Below, in pieces: positions 43,355-54,290 of a stretch of DNA of 64,000 nucleotides (position 1 is its first letter; every line of letters starts with the position of its first letter). The notes beneath the pieces are model-generated. The model had not been told where the DNA came from. It did no database searches and worked only from the letters and a program-made list of their open reading frames with translations. This DNA comes from Cristatella mucedo (lineage: Eukaryota; Bryozoa; Phylactolaemata; Cristatellidae): NCBI GenBank assembly GCA_009760855.2, contig WPIO01000179.1, forward strand, positions 159,001 to 223,000. Reading direction: 5' to 3'. A program made the translations under genes and the position numbers.

Positions 43355-44505
43355 GTAAATAGTCTGCTGAGGACGGCAGTATTGTTTCGCTGCTTGCCAG
43401 CACCTTTTTGGAACAGTTTGTACTTGTTTGTAGCATTTCCGGTTCTATGTTATTGTGCTGCTCTCGGATTTGATACTCACAGAATTAATCAATGCTGCCT
43501 CGTCGAGTATATTACTTTGGCAGTTCACATGTGTGATCCAATGTTCCGACGGATATCATGTCATACGGTGCTGCTCCACGGGTGGCAGCAGTCTGCCACT
43601 GTAGCTGTTGCTTCCGGTTGGCCTTCTGAGCTCGCCCAGTGGGGAAGCTGGCCTGGCCGAGAGCAGGCTAGGGTTTGGCCTGCCCTCTGCGCAACTTCTG
43701 CCTCCGGCTGACTGACTCGGTCACCTCTTAAGACGTTCGTTGCTCAGAGCTGGAGCTCTTCCACTGCGTTTATTGTGCCACTAGAGTTTTGCAGGCCTTC
43801 CTGTGTTGGTGAGGACCGTCTCGGACTGGCGTATCGGCTTCGCCTGTTGTTGCTTTCCAGTCATGCGCGATTTTTGCGATTCTCAGAGTCAAGCAGCATT
43901 CGAGCTTATTTACCGTACTCTAATTCTTTCTCCTAGTGTGTCTGCTGCTAGGTATGCGTGGCCAGCATTGCACTGGCACGGCTTGTCTCTATCTATTCTA
44001 TATCTTATTTGAGTGACAACGTGCATTGCCTCTTACTCCTAGGCTCCTGGTCATCAAGGCATTTTGCAGCATAAGCATCTGACTCACCTACCACAGCGCT
44101 CAGTGCAGGCCTCGAAGGACTGCTTTGGGCATTAGATCGAGGGCGGCCACTTGACATTCAGAGGAGGTGGTTACTGGAGGTGAATAGCTAGACTCTCGCT
44201 CTGAGGCAAGGAGGGGGACCTGGCGGCAGCAGCAGCCCCCCCCCCCCAACATATGCTCCTCCCCAGTGACCAGATGGTTTTGGTTGGCCTTCCAGCTTCC
44301 GCCTTCCGGTGCCCCTCTGCTAATAGCCCATTGGCCAGCTGCAGTCGGCTAGTCTCGATGCCCGTGCTGGTAGCTCGCTGCCTTCTGCCCTGCCCTCCAA
44401 TGCTGCTCTCAGCTTTGGTGGTCGACCAGATGAGTAGCATCCTTTGGCTGTCTGTCCACCACTGCTGTGCTCTCGCATTTCGATTGGCCACCCGCCGTGT
44501 GCTGC

Positions 44506-44592
<87 letters not shown>

Positions 44593-44665
44593 CTTGCTTG
44601 CATGTGACCGTGACCCTGTCGGACATGGCCATTCTAATGTCTCATAGCCTTTTGTCCTTGCTTAG
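43355..44665 (+). other. intron 2
   Basis: Bounded by AAG|GTAAAT and CCTTGCTTAG|GGC. It contains a poly-C run (44237-44247) and a (TG)n microsatellite. No other repeat recognised. Confidence 0.7.
44512..44584. repeat. (TG)n microsatellite in intron 2
   Basis: About 36 uninterrupted TG units, then GCGCGCG. Confidence 0.99.
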
Positions 44666-44821
44666 GGCTACGAGCACATCTCCGAGGAGCTGGGCCTGTC
44701 GCGGTTGTGCACGGTCGAGGGGAGCATCGAGTGCTGCACTCTGCGAGCGGTCGTACTCGGCGCCTTGCTCGGCCAGCTGCCTCTAGCCGCCAGGCTGCAG
44801 AGCGCGGCTGCAGCCATCAAG
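44666..44821 (+). CDS. host gene exon 3
   Basis: 52 codons, phase 0 at both ends. The acceptor is TTGTCCTTGCTTAG and the donor AAG|GTAAGC is near-consensus. It encodes GYEHISEELGLSRLCTVEG, then IECCTLRAVVLGALLGQLPL and ARLQSAAAAIK. The pattern is that of an amphipathic-helix bundle, unlike the disordered exon 2. No domain name can be given. Confidence 0.8.
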
Positions 44822-44865
44822 GTAAGCTGCGCTCCACCATCTCTTCTCAGCTCTCTGGCTGTCTG

Positions 44866-44926
44866 TCTGCCTGCCTACCTGTCTGTCTGTCTGCCAGCCT
44901 GCCTAACTGTCTGCCTGCCTGCCTGC

Positions 44927-44958
<32 letters not shown>

Positions 44959-44960
44959 GT
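44866..44960. repeat. degenerate CTGT/CTGC and CT simple repeat
   Basis: Interspersed CTGTCTGTCTGC and CTGCCTGCC units ending in CTCTCTCTC, just after the exon 3 donor. Confidence 0.95.
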
Positions 44961-45024
44961 CACTGTCTTTTTCTATATAAGTTGACTCAGGAGACCTGCA
45001 TTATATATAATGTGTCTCTGTATG

Positions 45025-46660
45025 ACCTATGTCTGTGAATTAACAAAACCACATTGACTATGTGGGTGTTGCGCAGCAGATTCTTCAATAGCCCACCCAA
45101 AGCCTGAACTGCTTTTGGTGTGCATACAGATGCTAAAAGACTTCATCTCATGAAACTGTGAGAAAGTGCGAAGCATAGCTGCGGTAGGAGGGCAGTCGAT
45201 GAAGTAATTACCATGGAAGTAGTAGCTCAGGAAGGCTGGAAATGTGCCACAGTTGGCAGCAGGGGAATAGATGTCGTTTCGAAAGAATTGTGGAGGTGAG
45301 TTCCACAGTCTAGGATCTGCAAAGCAAAAGTTTTGGTTGCCGGTGGTCTTGTAGCCTAGGAATGGAACAGCTAGTTTATTGTTCATAGAGGACCCGAGTA
45401 CGACCATGAAATTGATGAAACTGGTGCAGCAGTCCAGCTAGGTACGAAAGAGCCAGGTAATGGCAGGCCTTGTGGGTTAGTGTAAGAATTTTGCTCTGCA
45501 TCCGTTGATCGTCCCTGAGCCATCGTTGGCCGACCTTCAGCAATCGCAGCTCCTTCAGCAACAGAGACACGTGGCACTGAACATCTGGGATTTGTTGATT
45601 AGCCTTGCAGCTACATTCATCACCAGCTGCAGAGGCTTTGGGCCTGTTTCGGTAGCCCAGCCAAAATTGAACTCAAGTAGTCCAGCCTAGACAGAACCAG
45701 GAAGCTAGTAAGACTGTTAGCAAGCCAGGGTAGTAGATAGGACCTAATCCTTGACAGGCATTGAACGTGACGGCTAGCCGTGGAAGCAGTCTTTTTAATA
45801 ATGCTTGAAACTTTAAGCGATTTTTAAAAAGGTTACTTTTTTAATTCTTAGCAAATCATGGAGCTACAGCACCTATTGGAAGAGCAAATTCTCATAGTCC
45901 AGCCGAATGCTTGGGGTGTCCTCTGAGCAGGAGTTTGGTTCTATCGTCGGCTAGTTAAAGGAAATTGGCTGACATCCAGGATCTAATAACTGCAATAACT
46001 GGCAAGCATGCAGTTTATCCAGCTAATACGGCGTCTTTTGTGCATAGAGCCAGGTAACGTCCTGCTATGGGCACAGAGCCCATAGCAGGTCGTTAAACAG
46101 TGTCACCAGAGTACGTTTGTATTTGCATTGCATACACACATTTTGACATATCCTTTTTAGCTTGGGATTGAGGATCTTTGGTTTAGTGCTTAGGGGCTGT
46201 ACGTCTTTGGTTTTACGGTTGATGGTCCAGTGGTTAGCTTTTTTGCTTTAAGAAGTGGAAAAGGCATCACAAAACGTGTTTTATAGTTATCGTAAATATA
46301 AGCAGATGCTGGCGACCATGTTTAGCAGCCTGCTATGGGCACACAGTGCCCGTAGCAGATTTCAGCTGGCTCTATGCACAAGCGATGCCATATTAGCTGA
46401 GTGTATCAGTCACTGAAGCCGATTCCGATGGTTTAAATGACAGGTACAGCTGGGTATTGTCAGCACGGAAGTGATAGCCGATCCCACGGGCCCGAATCAC
46501 TTTTCCAAGAGGCTCAGTATAGATGGAGGTCAGCAAGGGACCGAGAACAGACCCTTGTGCAACCTCACAGGTGACTGCTATGCTTGATGAGACGTGACCA
46601 CCACAGGACACCGATTGAACACGATCGGGCAAGTGGGATTCCAACCCGGAAATAGCTCAT
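45025..46660 (-). mobile_element. LINE-A-like copy in intron 3, interrupted by a hAT MITE
   Basis: Minus-strand translation covers [10 protein letters not shown] and a decayed [11 protein letters not shown] (46630-46520). The YADD box is mutated to RADNTQLYL (about 46450). Later blocks include LTLTHKA and NKLAVPFLGYKT, then a diverged C-terminus and 3' UTR near 45030. The copy is older than the one at 33577. A 380-bp MITE at 46020-46399 splits it. Confidence 0.85.
46020..46399. mobile_element. hAT-like MITE with long terminal inverted repeats
   Basis: The left end CAGCTAATACGGCGTC and the right end ATGCCATATTAGCTG are inverted repeats. Similarity continues inward for about 75 bases, through TGTGCATAGAGCCAG and CTGCTATGGGCACA. 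The flanking 8-mers AGTTTATC (46012-46019) and AGTGTATC (46400-46407) differ by one base, an 8-bp target duplication as in hAT elements, whose ends typically start CAG. The LINE-A consensus runs across the site without the insert. No transposase is encoded. Confidence 0.88.
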
Positions 46661-47475
46661 CGTCCACCACAGTCAGAGGTCAGGGCTTGCTCTATTGATT
46701 GGTTAATTGCAGCTGGCTGCAGGCTGTGGTGCCTGCCCTCCCCCTGATTATATCATGCCACCATCACTTCCGTGGACTGTGTTGAATCGGAAACTGGGCT
46801 TCTAAGAAAGTTTCGACAAGCAGCAGCTGGCTCGCTGCTGCTGCTTGGATGAGCTAGTCAGCAGCAGCCTTCGTAGAACTTGCAGCAAAGGGCTTGAAGC
46901 ATCCTAACCTCAGCACTAGTCGCTTGTCTGCAACCAGCGGTCGAGCCTGAGTAGGGCACAGAGGCTGACTGCTCGTCCAAAACTTTGACTAGCGAATGCT
47001 TAGTGTATGTCAGGGCTTGCAGCGATCAGGATTCGGCAGCCTCTGGGCTGCCCTGTTCCCCCGTGCCCCTTCGTTTATTTGTGGCTCAGGTGAGATCAGG
47101 TGTAGCCGGTAGTAGCTCACTTGCAAAGGTTCATTCGCATTCTTTCAAACCGTGTGCTTAATTTTCAGGAAGCAGATAGCTGTGCGCATCAGTTTGGCAG
47201 CCGAGTCTGGCCACTTTCACCTACGTAATATTGCACCTGTTCGGGCTTGCTTAGTTAGATAAGGACACCTTAGCCAAGCTGGTCCTTGTGTTCGTGACAT
47301 CCCGACTAGACTCCTGTAGCTCACTATGCACAGGTCAATGCACCAGGGCAATAATATGCTTATATTGAGTGCAAAGTAAGCCACTTGGCTAACATGTCAT
47401 AAACATCGCGACTGACACATTGCACCACTGTTTCCCAATCTTCACAGCCTGCTTTTTTCAAGGAGTGTATCCACT
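46661..47475. other. intron 3 stretch, nothing recognised
   Basis: No coding signal or repeat family recognised. Confidence 0.4.
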
Positions 47476-47800
47476 TCTAGATCGTATCACTCACCTTTAA
47501 GGCCCTCCATTCACTTACCACTACACGGTCTACTTATCTGCAATAGTTTCACGTAAGGCACAGCCCGCTCTTTTGTTGCACAGCCCGCTCTTTTGTTGCA
47601 CAGCCCGCTCTTTTGACTCTGGTCGTCTGCTTGTGCTCCTATCTGACTTTCAAATCTCTCCAAGACCGTGCCGTCAGCTGCTATGCTTCCAGAGCTTGGA
47701 GTTTACCTCGTACCCGACTTCATGTTTTCTCTCAATTTGATGATATTCAAAAAAAAAATAAAACGACGTGTTTCTCATTATCTCTTCTCTTCTCTGTGTT
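47476..47800 (+). mobile_element. LINE-B-like fragment
   Basis: It begins with TCACTCACCTTTAAGGCCC (the SLTFRSLH-equivalent). It contains FKSLQDRAVSCYASRAW and a relic of the DLTTFKKN block ending in poly-A (47749-47758). A 20-bp triplicate lies inside it. Confidence 0.65.
47559..47615 (+). repeat. 20-bp tandem repeat, three copies
   Basis: The unit CACAGCCCGCTCTTTTGTTG occurs twice complete, with a third copy missing its last three bases, at 47559, 47579 and 47599. Identity is perfect. Confidence 0.98.
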
Positions 47801-48094
47801 TTCTTGTTGTGCTTGTGTTTATGAAAGGGTCTGCTGTTTGACTATGGGCAAGAGCAAAGTGCTTTTTGTGATGTCCTAGTAAACTTATCTTTCTCCAATG
47901 TGCTTTGAGTGTTTATCTGTGCAGGATGAAGTGCTTGTTACTAAAGGGGGGCCCTACTAACCATCGGACCTGAGTGCCTTTTACGTGCGTTTGTATGCAT
48001 GCCTAGGCGTGGTACTTGGGTGCTTTTGCATGCGTAGCTAGGTAGGAGACCATACTTCTCATTAACTCTTCGTTCTAGCATCTCATGCTGCGAG

Positions 48095-48160
48095 TTATAA
48101 GCGCCTGAATAGCGATTCAGCTCTCTTAAGGGGCTGTTCAAAAGACGTTATTATTGTTAT
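48095..48160 (+). mobile_element. SINE2/LINE-B tail relic
   Basis: AAGCGCCTGAATAGCGATTC, AGCTCTCTTAAGGGGCTG, TTCAAAAGACG, then TTATTATTGTTATCATTATT. Only the 3' tail is present. Confidence 0.7.
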
Positions 48161-48281
48161 CATTATTAACTGACTGCTTGTGAATGCATACTTAGTATTT
48201 ATGTATATATATTTGCAATGCTAGTCTTATGTTAAAGGGCAGACGTTGGAAGAAATGTAGACAGCAGAAAGGCAACGGCAG

Positions 48282-48285
48282 AGAG

Positions 48286-48335
<50 letters not shown>

Positions 48336-48372
48336 AGGGAGTGAGAGAGAGGCAGAGAGAGAGAGAGAGAGA
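48282..48372. repeat. (GA)n-rich microsatellite
   Basis: GA repeats at 48290-48330 and 48346-48372, separated by GGAGGGAGTG-type sequence; G+A-rich sequence continues to about 48450. Confidence 0.97.
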
Positions 48373-48848
48373 GTCAGTCAGGCAGGCAGAGAGACAAAGG
48401 AAAATGTTGAGACGGACAGACAGGACATCGACAGAGAGAGGCAGACGGTTGTCATACATCTTTTTCTTAAAGCCAAAGAGCAGATGCATGGGTCTCCTTT
48501 ACTCTTGCCTCCTTTACTCGTGAGTAAAAAAAATAAGGACCTGCTTGTAACCAGCTGTATTCATACCAGAATAGCATGAGCAAATGCTCATGTCACACTG
48601 ATAACTGATGTGATGCCCGATGAGTGCATGCTCAGCCAGCATGGCTGCTGGCTGAGTGTTAGTACTTGCTAGAAGTGCTCCATCTGCGACTGATGCGAGC
48701 TCAGGTATGGCAACGATGCTTAGTGGCACCAAACTCGGTCGAGCTACTGTTCTGTAAATGTATTTGAATCTGTAACTGTATGTCTGTCTTGTTGGCCGAT
48801 GGTGCAAAGCAAACAACACAGAGGGAAGAAGAGAGAGAGAAAGAGAGA

Positions 48849-48904
48849 GAGCAGATCTTGCAAAAGGATCGATGTTGAGCAGATCTTGTAAAAGGATCGA
48901 TGTT
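48849..48904 (+). repeat. 28-bp tandem duplication
   Basis: GAGCAGATCTTGCAAAAGGA... is repeated immediately with one C-to-T change. It abuts a GA-rich tract. Confidence 0.97.
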
Positions 48905-50100
48905 ATATATGTGGATGATGAGAGTGAAGATCCGAATCGCTGCGGTTTTGAATCACATGCTTTGTGGTGAGCATGCTGAGCATTGCTTTAGTGGCAGCTG
49001 ACCACCGTGATATATTGTCACCCATATACAGAGGAAAGAGACTTCAGAAAGACAATGTTGTTACGATTATTTAGCTTGCCGTTTTGTCGAGATTGCCGAT
49101 GCGCTAGCATGAGCCAGCTGGAGCAACATTGACAAGACTGTCAGATCCCACCCGGAAGTCGTATGCAGTGTGGATCACTCGACGTCAGGCAGCCGAGCAG
49201 GTGCTTGCTCAGTTGGTTCACAGTCTGTGGGGAGCCTGAGTGCCCTCTCTCCCTACCCCTCCCCCTCCGTGGAGGGTCTAAGGAAACCAAACCAAAAAAC
49301 AACTGTCGCTTGTTGCTGTTCCTATAGATAACAGCACGTGCAGTAGGCTGGTTGCTGCTAACCAATGCAGTGCTTTTTGGCAGGGGGCAGGCAAGACATG
49401 CAATCATTTCTATGAGGGGAGCTAGACCCGAAAGATTTTCTTGTAGGTACGGCTAGACCCACAATTAATAAAAGTTATGATGCAAAATTATCGTGTTTAC
49501 TTGTTACGAACTCGGTGGTTGTTTATCGAGTGGAATTATGACATAATATAGTCGTTGGTGACGGTCGGAGTGGGGGGCCGTAGGAACAGGGTGCTGGCGG
49601 CCCAGGCTACTGCGCTGCTTTAGGATGGGAAAGTGCCCCCCTTGTCCCCATTCCTCGTTTCACTCCTGCTCTGTGGCCTGAAGGGTGGCTGCTGTACTCA
49701 GTCCTCTCCCCCTCCAAGTACCTTCTTTGTTGGATGTGTACATCACCCACCCGTAAAAATATCGTGTCTTGCAAAAGCAGCCACGTGGCAGCCATCGAGG
49801 ACTCGGTGCAGAGGGCTCTTCTCGAGTCCCAAGTCACGTGATTGGACAGGGAGCTGTGCTGAGCATTGTGCCGTTAGCTTACACCGAGTGGTATGCCCAG
49901 GCAGTTAACAGCAGTTAGCCTACTCAGAGTCTAGCTCTTCGTGCTTTGATTTACTGCCATTACTGAGGTCAGAGTTCGAATTAGGTTGGTTTGTGCCCTT
50001 TGTCGTACCGTCTTATGACACATAAGACGTCACCTTTTTTGTCAAGCCTTTATGAGCACAGAATGGGTGGTCAGATGGTCCTGCTGCTAAATGAGCCATT
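48905..50100. other. intron 3 stretch, nothing recognised
   Basis: Open frames at 49141-49407 and 49607-49908 overlap on both strands without motifs. No repeat family recognised. Confidence 0.4.
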
Positions 50101-53100
50101 TAAATTTTCGGTTCTCTCGGCTGCTATGCGCTAGTCGCCATGGAGCCCTGAACAGCGGGCTATAACCTGGCATGCTGCTCTCAGTAGCCCAAGCCTGCAC
50201 TGGCCGTGAGAGCAGCTTACGTTGTGCATTTGGTTGAAAACAGTTGCCATCTTACGAGGAAGGAATAGTCTGAAAAGCATAATAAAGTCAGGAGGACGGT
50301 CAAGGAAGTGAGTAGTTTGGAAGGGGTGGCGGGAAGGGAAAAAGAAGGAAGTCCCAAAGTCGGCAGCAGAAGAAAAGATGGCAGCGTTCACTAGAATTGT
50401 GGAAGTGGAGCTTAGTTCCATAGTCTAGAGACAGCAAGCAAAAGCACGTGTCAGAAAATGTCTTTGATTGAAAGAAGGAACGTTTAATAATTGTCCTGAG
50501 GAGAACGTATGAAGGAATAAGGGGCATGGTAGATATTGCTGTAGGAGCTGTGCTGTTTATGAAAGAGCTACGCATTGCGGCACGTTGTAGGTCAAGAGTG
50601 GGAACTTGGCTTGTGTCTGCTCATCGACCAGTTGCTGCTTCGCTTCTTTTGCAAGGGGTAGTATTGCATAGGCCAAGCTGATGACCATATTATTAATTCT
50701 AGCTGCAGATGCTGGATGTCATTTTTTGGCAGTCCGATCAAAACAAGAGTTACATTAAGCTAACTAAGAGAGAAACATGAGTTCCTAAAATCTCGAGATT
50801 GCCGTTTTGGTAAGCCCTGATTCCCCCCTCCGAAGATAAGGCCAGCCTAATAGGATGACTCACCGTAGGAGCAGTCTTGTAAGTAGAGCCTGAGCAACTA
50901 GCTGATAGTCTCGCCACTGCACTTCCAAGGAAGAGCTTTTAAAGTCCTGATTCCAGCTGTGCACGTGACGTGGGGATTGCTATGAGAAGATTTTGGTTTG
51001 TCACGCGGGTCTGACTTAACCATCTCTCAAGAGCTGAGCATGCAAGGGAGGATTTAGAATGTAACTGCATGGTGAGGTCAGAGTGCTACACAGCACAGAC
51101 TGGACACTGTCGAATATGTAAGACTCACACTGCATCAGAGAGCCTCATTTGTCAGACTGATCGCTGCTCTCAATCTCTAGATACAGATCTTTTGATCGAT
51201 GTTGTCAAAAATTGCCGACAGGTGCAGCCGTTCTGAGGCCACCATTACAGCCTAGAGTGTCACTAGTTATGCACAGAAGACCGGTTTTAATGTAGTTCTG
51301 AGGCCACCAATAGTGTGTAGGATGTCACAAGTCACGAGGAGAAGAACTGTTTTAGTGTAGTTGTGTCCTTTACTCCAACCTAAAAATATCTCTGCCATGA
51401 GCCATTTATTCTGTGCCTAGTTCGTGCCATTGATCTCAGGCTGGACGGTCATTCACAATCCGGAGGGCCATTCACATTTCAAAATGGAGTCGTGCCCACC
51501 GAGTATTTGAAGATCAAAGAACTTGTATTTTTAAGGTGTCACAGAAAGGGAAATCAGTACCATACTTTCTCTGGCGCTGTGATACCAAAGAGAACCGACT
51601 TGACCGTGTAGCTGATTTTGTCATTTAGAGAAAGGTCACTCTGGAACAGGACACCTAGATTTCGTGCAGATGCTGCAGGCGATTGGCCGAGCCCATTTTG
51701 AAGGGTAGGTTTTTCAATATCCGAGAAGCACTTGGTTTGCCCATAACTAGTAAGATTGGTTTTATTGTCATTCAATTTGAGAAAGTCAGCTGCCATCCAA
51801 GTGGGATTGGTAGCAATAGATGCAGCAAGGGAGTTGAGAGAGTTTGACGTGCTAGAAGGCAGGGAGGGATCTAAGCACAGGTACAGTAGTTTGTCATCTG
51901 CATAGAAATAAAAGCATAGATAGTGTTTGGTGATTGCATCGGCAAGAAGGAGACTATAAATTGAAAAACGAAATGGATCTAGCATATTAGAGCCACGGGG
52001 TACCCTGTACTTTAGAGGCCCCTCGCATGATTGTTGGCAATTGACATTAATGTTCTGGAGTCTTCGTCTGAGATAGTGCCTAAGCCATTTCAGTGCAGTG
52101 CTAGTGATGCCTAAGCGGGATGAGGGAGTCACTCGAGTAGGACTCGGTGATCAGTAGTAGCAAACACTTCTGAAAGATCCAGCCAGACAAGCAGAGAGAC
52201 TATCTAAAAACTGCATTCCTGAGTAACTCGTTAGGCTCCGGCTGCAATGCTGACTTTTCAGAGTGATTAGCTCTAAAACCGGACTGCAACTTGCTTGCCA
52301 GGCATAGAGAGTTTCGATATACGAGTTAGTTAGTCTGCCACTACTCGTTCTATTGTCAGTGACTGGACGGCAGTAGGGAGACTGGGCAGAAGTTGCTAAA
52401 GCTCTCCTTGTCTAGTGTTGGGTTCTTAACGAGTGGCCTTGCCACAGCCTTTGGAAAAGTGCAGAGACAAGACCAGAGGCCTAGCAACAGCCTTTGGAAA
52501 AGTGCAGGGACAAGACCAGAGGCTAGGGACTTATTTATTATGTTGGTTGTGCAGGGCATTAGCTAACCTGAGCGTCACAGAAAGATAGCATAAGGTGCAA
52601 GCGTGTACAAGTCTTCTACAATTGGGAGATGAACGTCGAGATGAGAGCAGGCTGGAATACACTGGACAACACTGGGGTGCTGAAAGGAGTTGAGGGCGAT
52701 GAGTTCAATAGGGATGCTACTAAGGAAGAAGACTCCAGTGGCTATGTTGCCTTGAGATGGACTCTCTGATCTTACCCATCTTGCTGACAAAGAAGCTAGA
52801 GAAGCGATCTGGTAGATTGCACAATGATCACTTGATAAGCTGCTGACCTGGGAGCATTTAAGGAGATGGTTGATGGTTCAGCATTGTAGGACTGTACATC
52901 TGTGATTCAACAATGTTTCAATAATAGCTAAGCTCGGGCTTCTCTAGGATCTACAATAGTCCTCTGTGCCAGTCGATGGAGTCAGTCGTGATCTTTTGCA
53001 TGCTTTCTCACACTTTTGTTTAGTAGCCCTAGCAGCTAGCTTAATGTCTTCGGTACACCAAAGGTCATCTGGCTAGGGCAAAATGTGTGCCAAGTCCAAG

Positions 53101-53990
53101 AGATGCAAACTCGTCAAGAACTCTGGCTAGTGTTGTGATGTAGCATTCCACCACCGAGGACAGGTCGGGTAGGATCACCCAACTGTAGCGAGGAAGATAG
53201 TTTTGTGCTGACAGTATTAATGTCAAGGGTAATAAACTATTGCGAGTCGCTGATGATTCTGGATATTGAGGAAGGCCAGTTTGCATACTAATGTGACCGG
53301 CATGTGGTCAGTAGTGCAGAATTTGTTTATAATAGGAGACAACAGCATACAATCATGGGAGAGAGTTTGATTGGATATGTGGCCTTTGTTATGAATTGGG
53401 TTGTGCCCACGAGCCTCAAGAGAACTTGCACGAAGAATAGACATTAGATCAAATAAATCTGAAATGAGAGTAGATTGGTACCTAGGAGGTCCTATAGGTT
53501 ACTACCACCATTGGCAGCTTGCTGTTGGAGGGACTCAAAACACGAGATTTGAAAGATTACTTCGAGGGGACTGCAAACGGTTTGAAATTGAAAGAGGAAC
53601 GAGCGACAATCGCAACTCCACCATGATCGTTTGATCGTTCTCGGGGTATGAAAGAAAGAGTACTCTGTTGGGTTGGCATCGGTTATAGTTGGGCCGTTAG
53701 TCGAAATTCAACCAGGTCTCGATTAAAGCAAACAGGTCAGGGGCGTCGTAAAGAATCGTGTTGCCTATTATTAGGGATTTATTGCATATTGAAACGCCTG
53801 TTCTATAAGCACTTATTAAAGTGTGTCCGCTGGTCTTATAGCAGGCCTGATGACCACTAAGTTATGTAGAGATTCACAGCAGTGCTTAAGGGAAGATTGG
53901 GCTAGATGACTCGAGACAATACCGGAAATACTGAACATGCACCTTTACCGCCCCTCTTGCTACGAGTGAGCTTCCTGCAGGAGAGTTCAC
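50101..53990 (-). mobile_element. LINE-C: decayed endonuclease + RT non-LTR element
   Basis: The longest non-LTR copy in the window, read on the minus strand. An apurinic-like endonuclease end appears in the frame 53444-53223: LSHDCMLLSP, then CTTDHMPVTLV, the SDHxPV-type motif. A fragment KNPTLDKESFSNFCPVSLLP (about 52430-52370) corresponds to the NYRPVSLLP block before the RT. In 52132-51554, SSRLGITSTALKWLRHYLRR leads to a mutated VPRGSNMLDPFRFSIY and the catalytic FYADDKLLYL. ADFLKLNDNKTNL and SARNLGVLFQSDLSLNDKI follow. The C-terminal relic is near 50420-50131. Order EN-RT-C-terminus is intact but frames are broken. It is a different subfamily from LINE-A and LINE-B. Confidence 0.82.
52437..52520 (+). 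repeat. tandem duplication of about 42 bp inside LINE-C
   Basis: CAACAGCCTTTGGAAAAGTG... and the preceding CACAGCCTTTGGAAAAGTGC... are consecutive near-identical units, each followed by GACAAGACCAGAGGC. The duplication disrupts the RT N-terminal region. Confidence 0.93.
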
Positions 53991-54204
53991 GAACCTCGGC
54001 TGCAGCAGCTCAACAGAACGTCAATAGTGAAAAGATAATAAGCATTCACGATCGTACCAACTAGTAAGGTCACTAAAAAGCAAAAGACAAAGCAATAGTC
54101 ACCAACTAGGTGGGAAGCAGTTAACAAGGTAGTCTGTTGACCCAGGTAAAAAGACAATAATTAAGGTATGCATTAATTATGAAAGTTTACAAAAACTAAT
54201 AATA

Positions 54205-54290
54205 AAAAGACGTTTGTATGATGCCCTTAGAGAACTAAATCTCTTTAAACGCACAGCATATGCTGAAAAGGAAGCATATCGATTGGTTAG
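54205..54290 (-). mobile_element. LINE-B tail relic
   Basis: AATAATAAAAAG, then GATGCCCTTAGAGAACTAAA, ATCTCTTTAAACGCACAGC and ATATGCTGAAAAGGAAGC, the complement of the LINE-B tail. Confidence 0.7.

Noticed and set aside
44171-44786. Frames with long Cys-Val or Thr-His repeats
   Set aside because: Translations of the (TG)n microsatellite.
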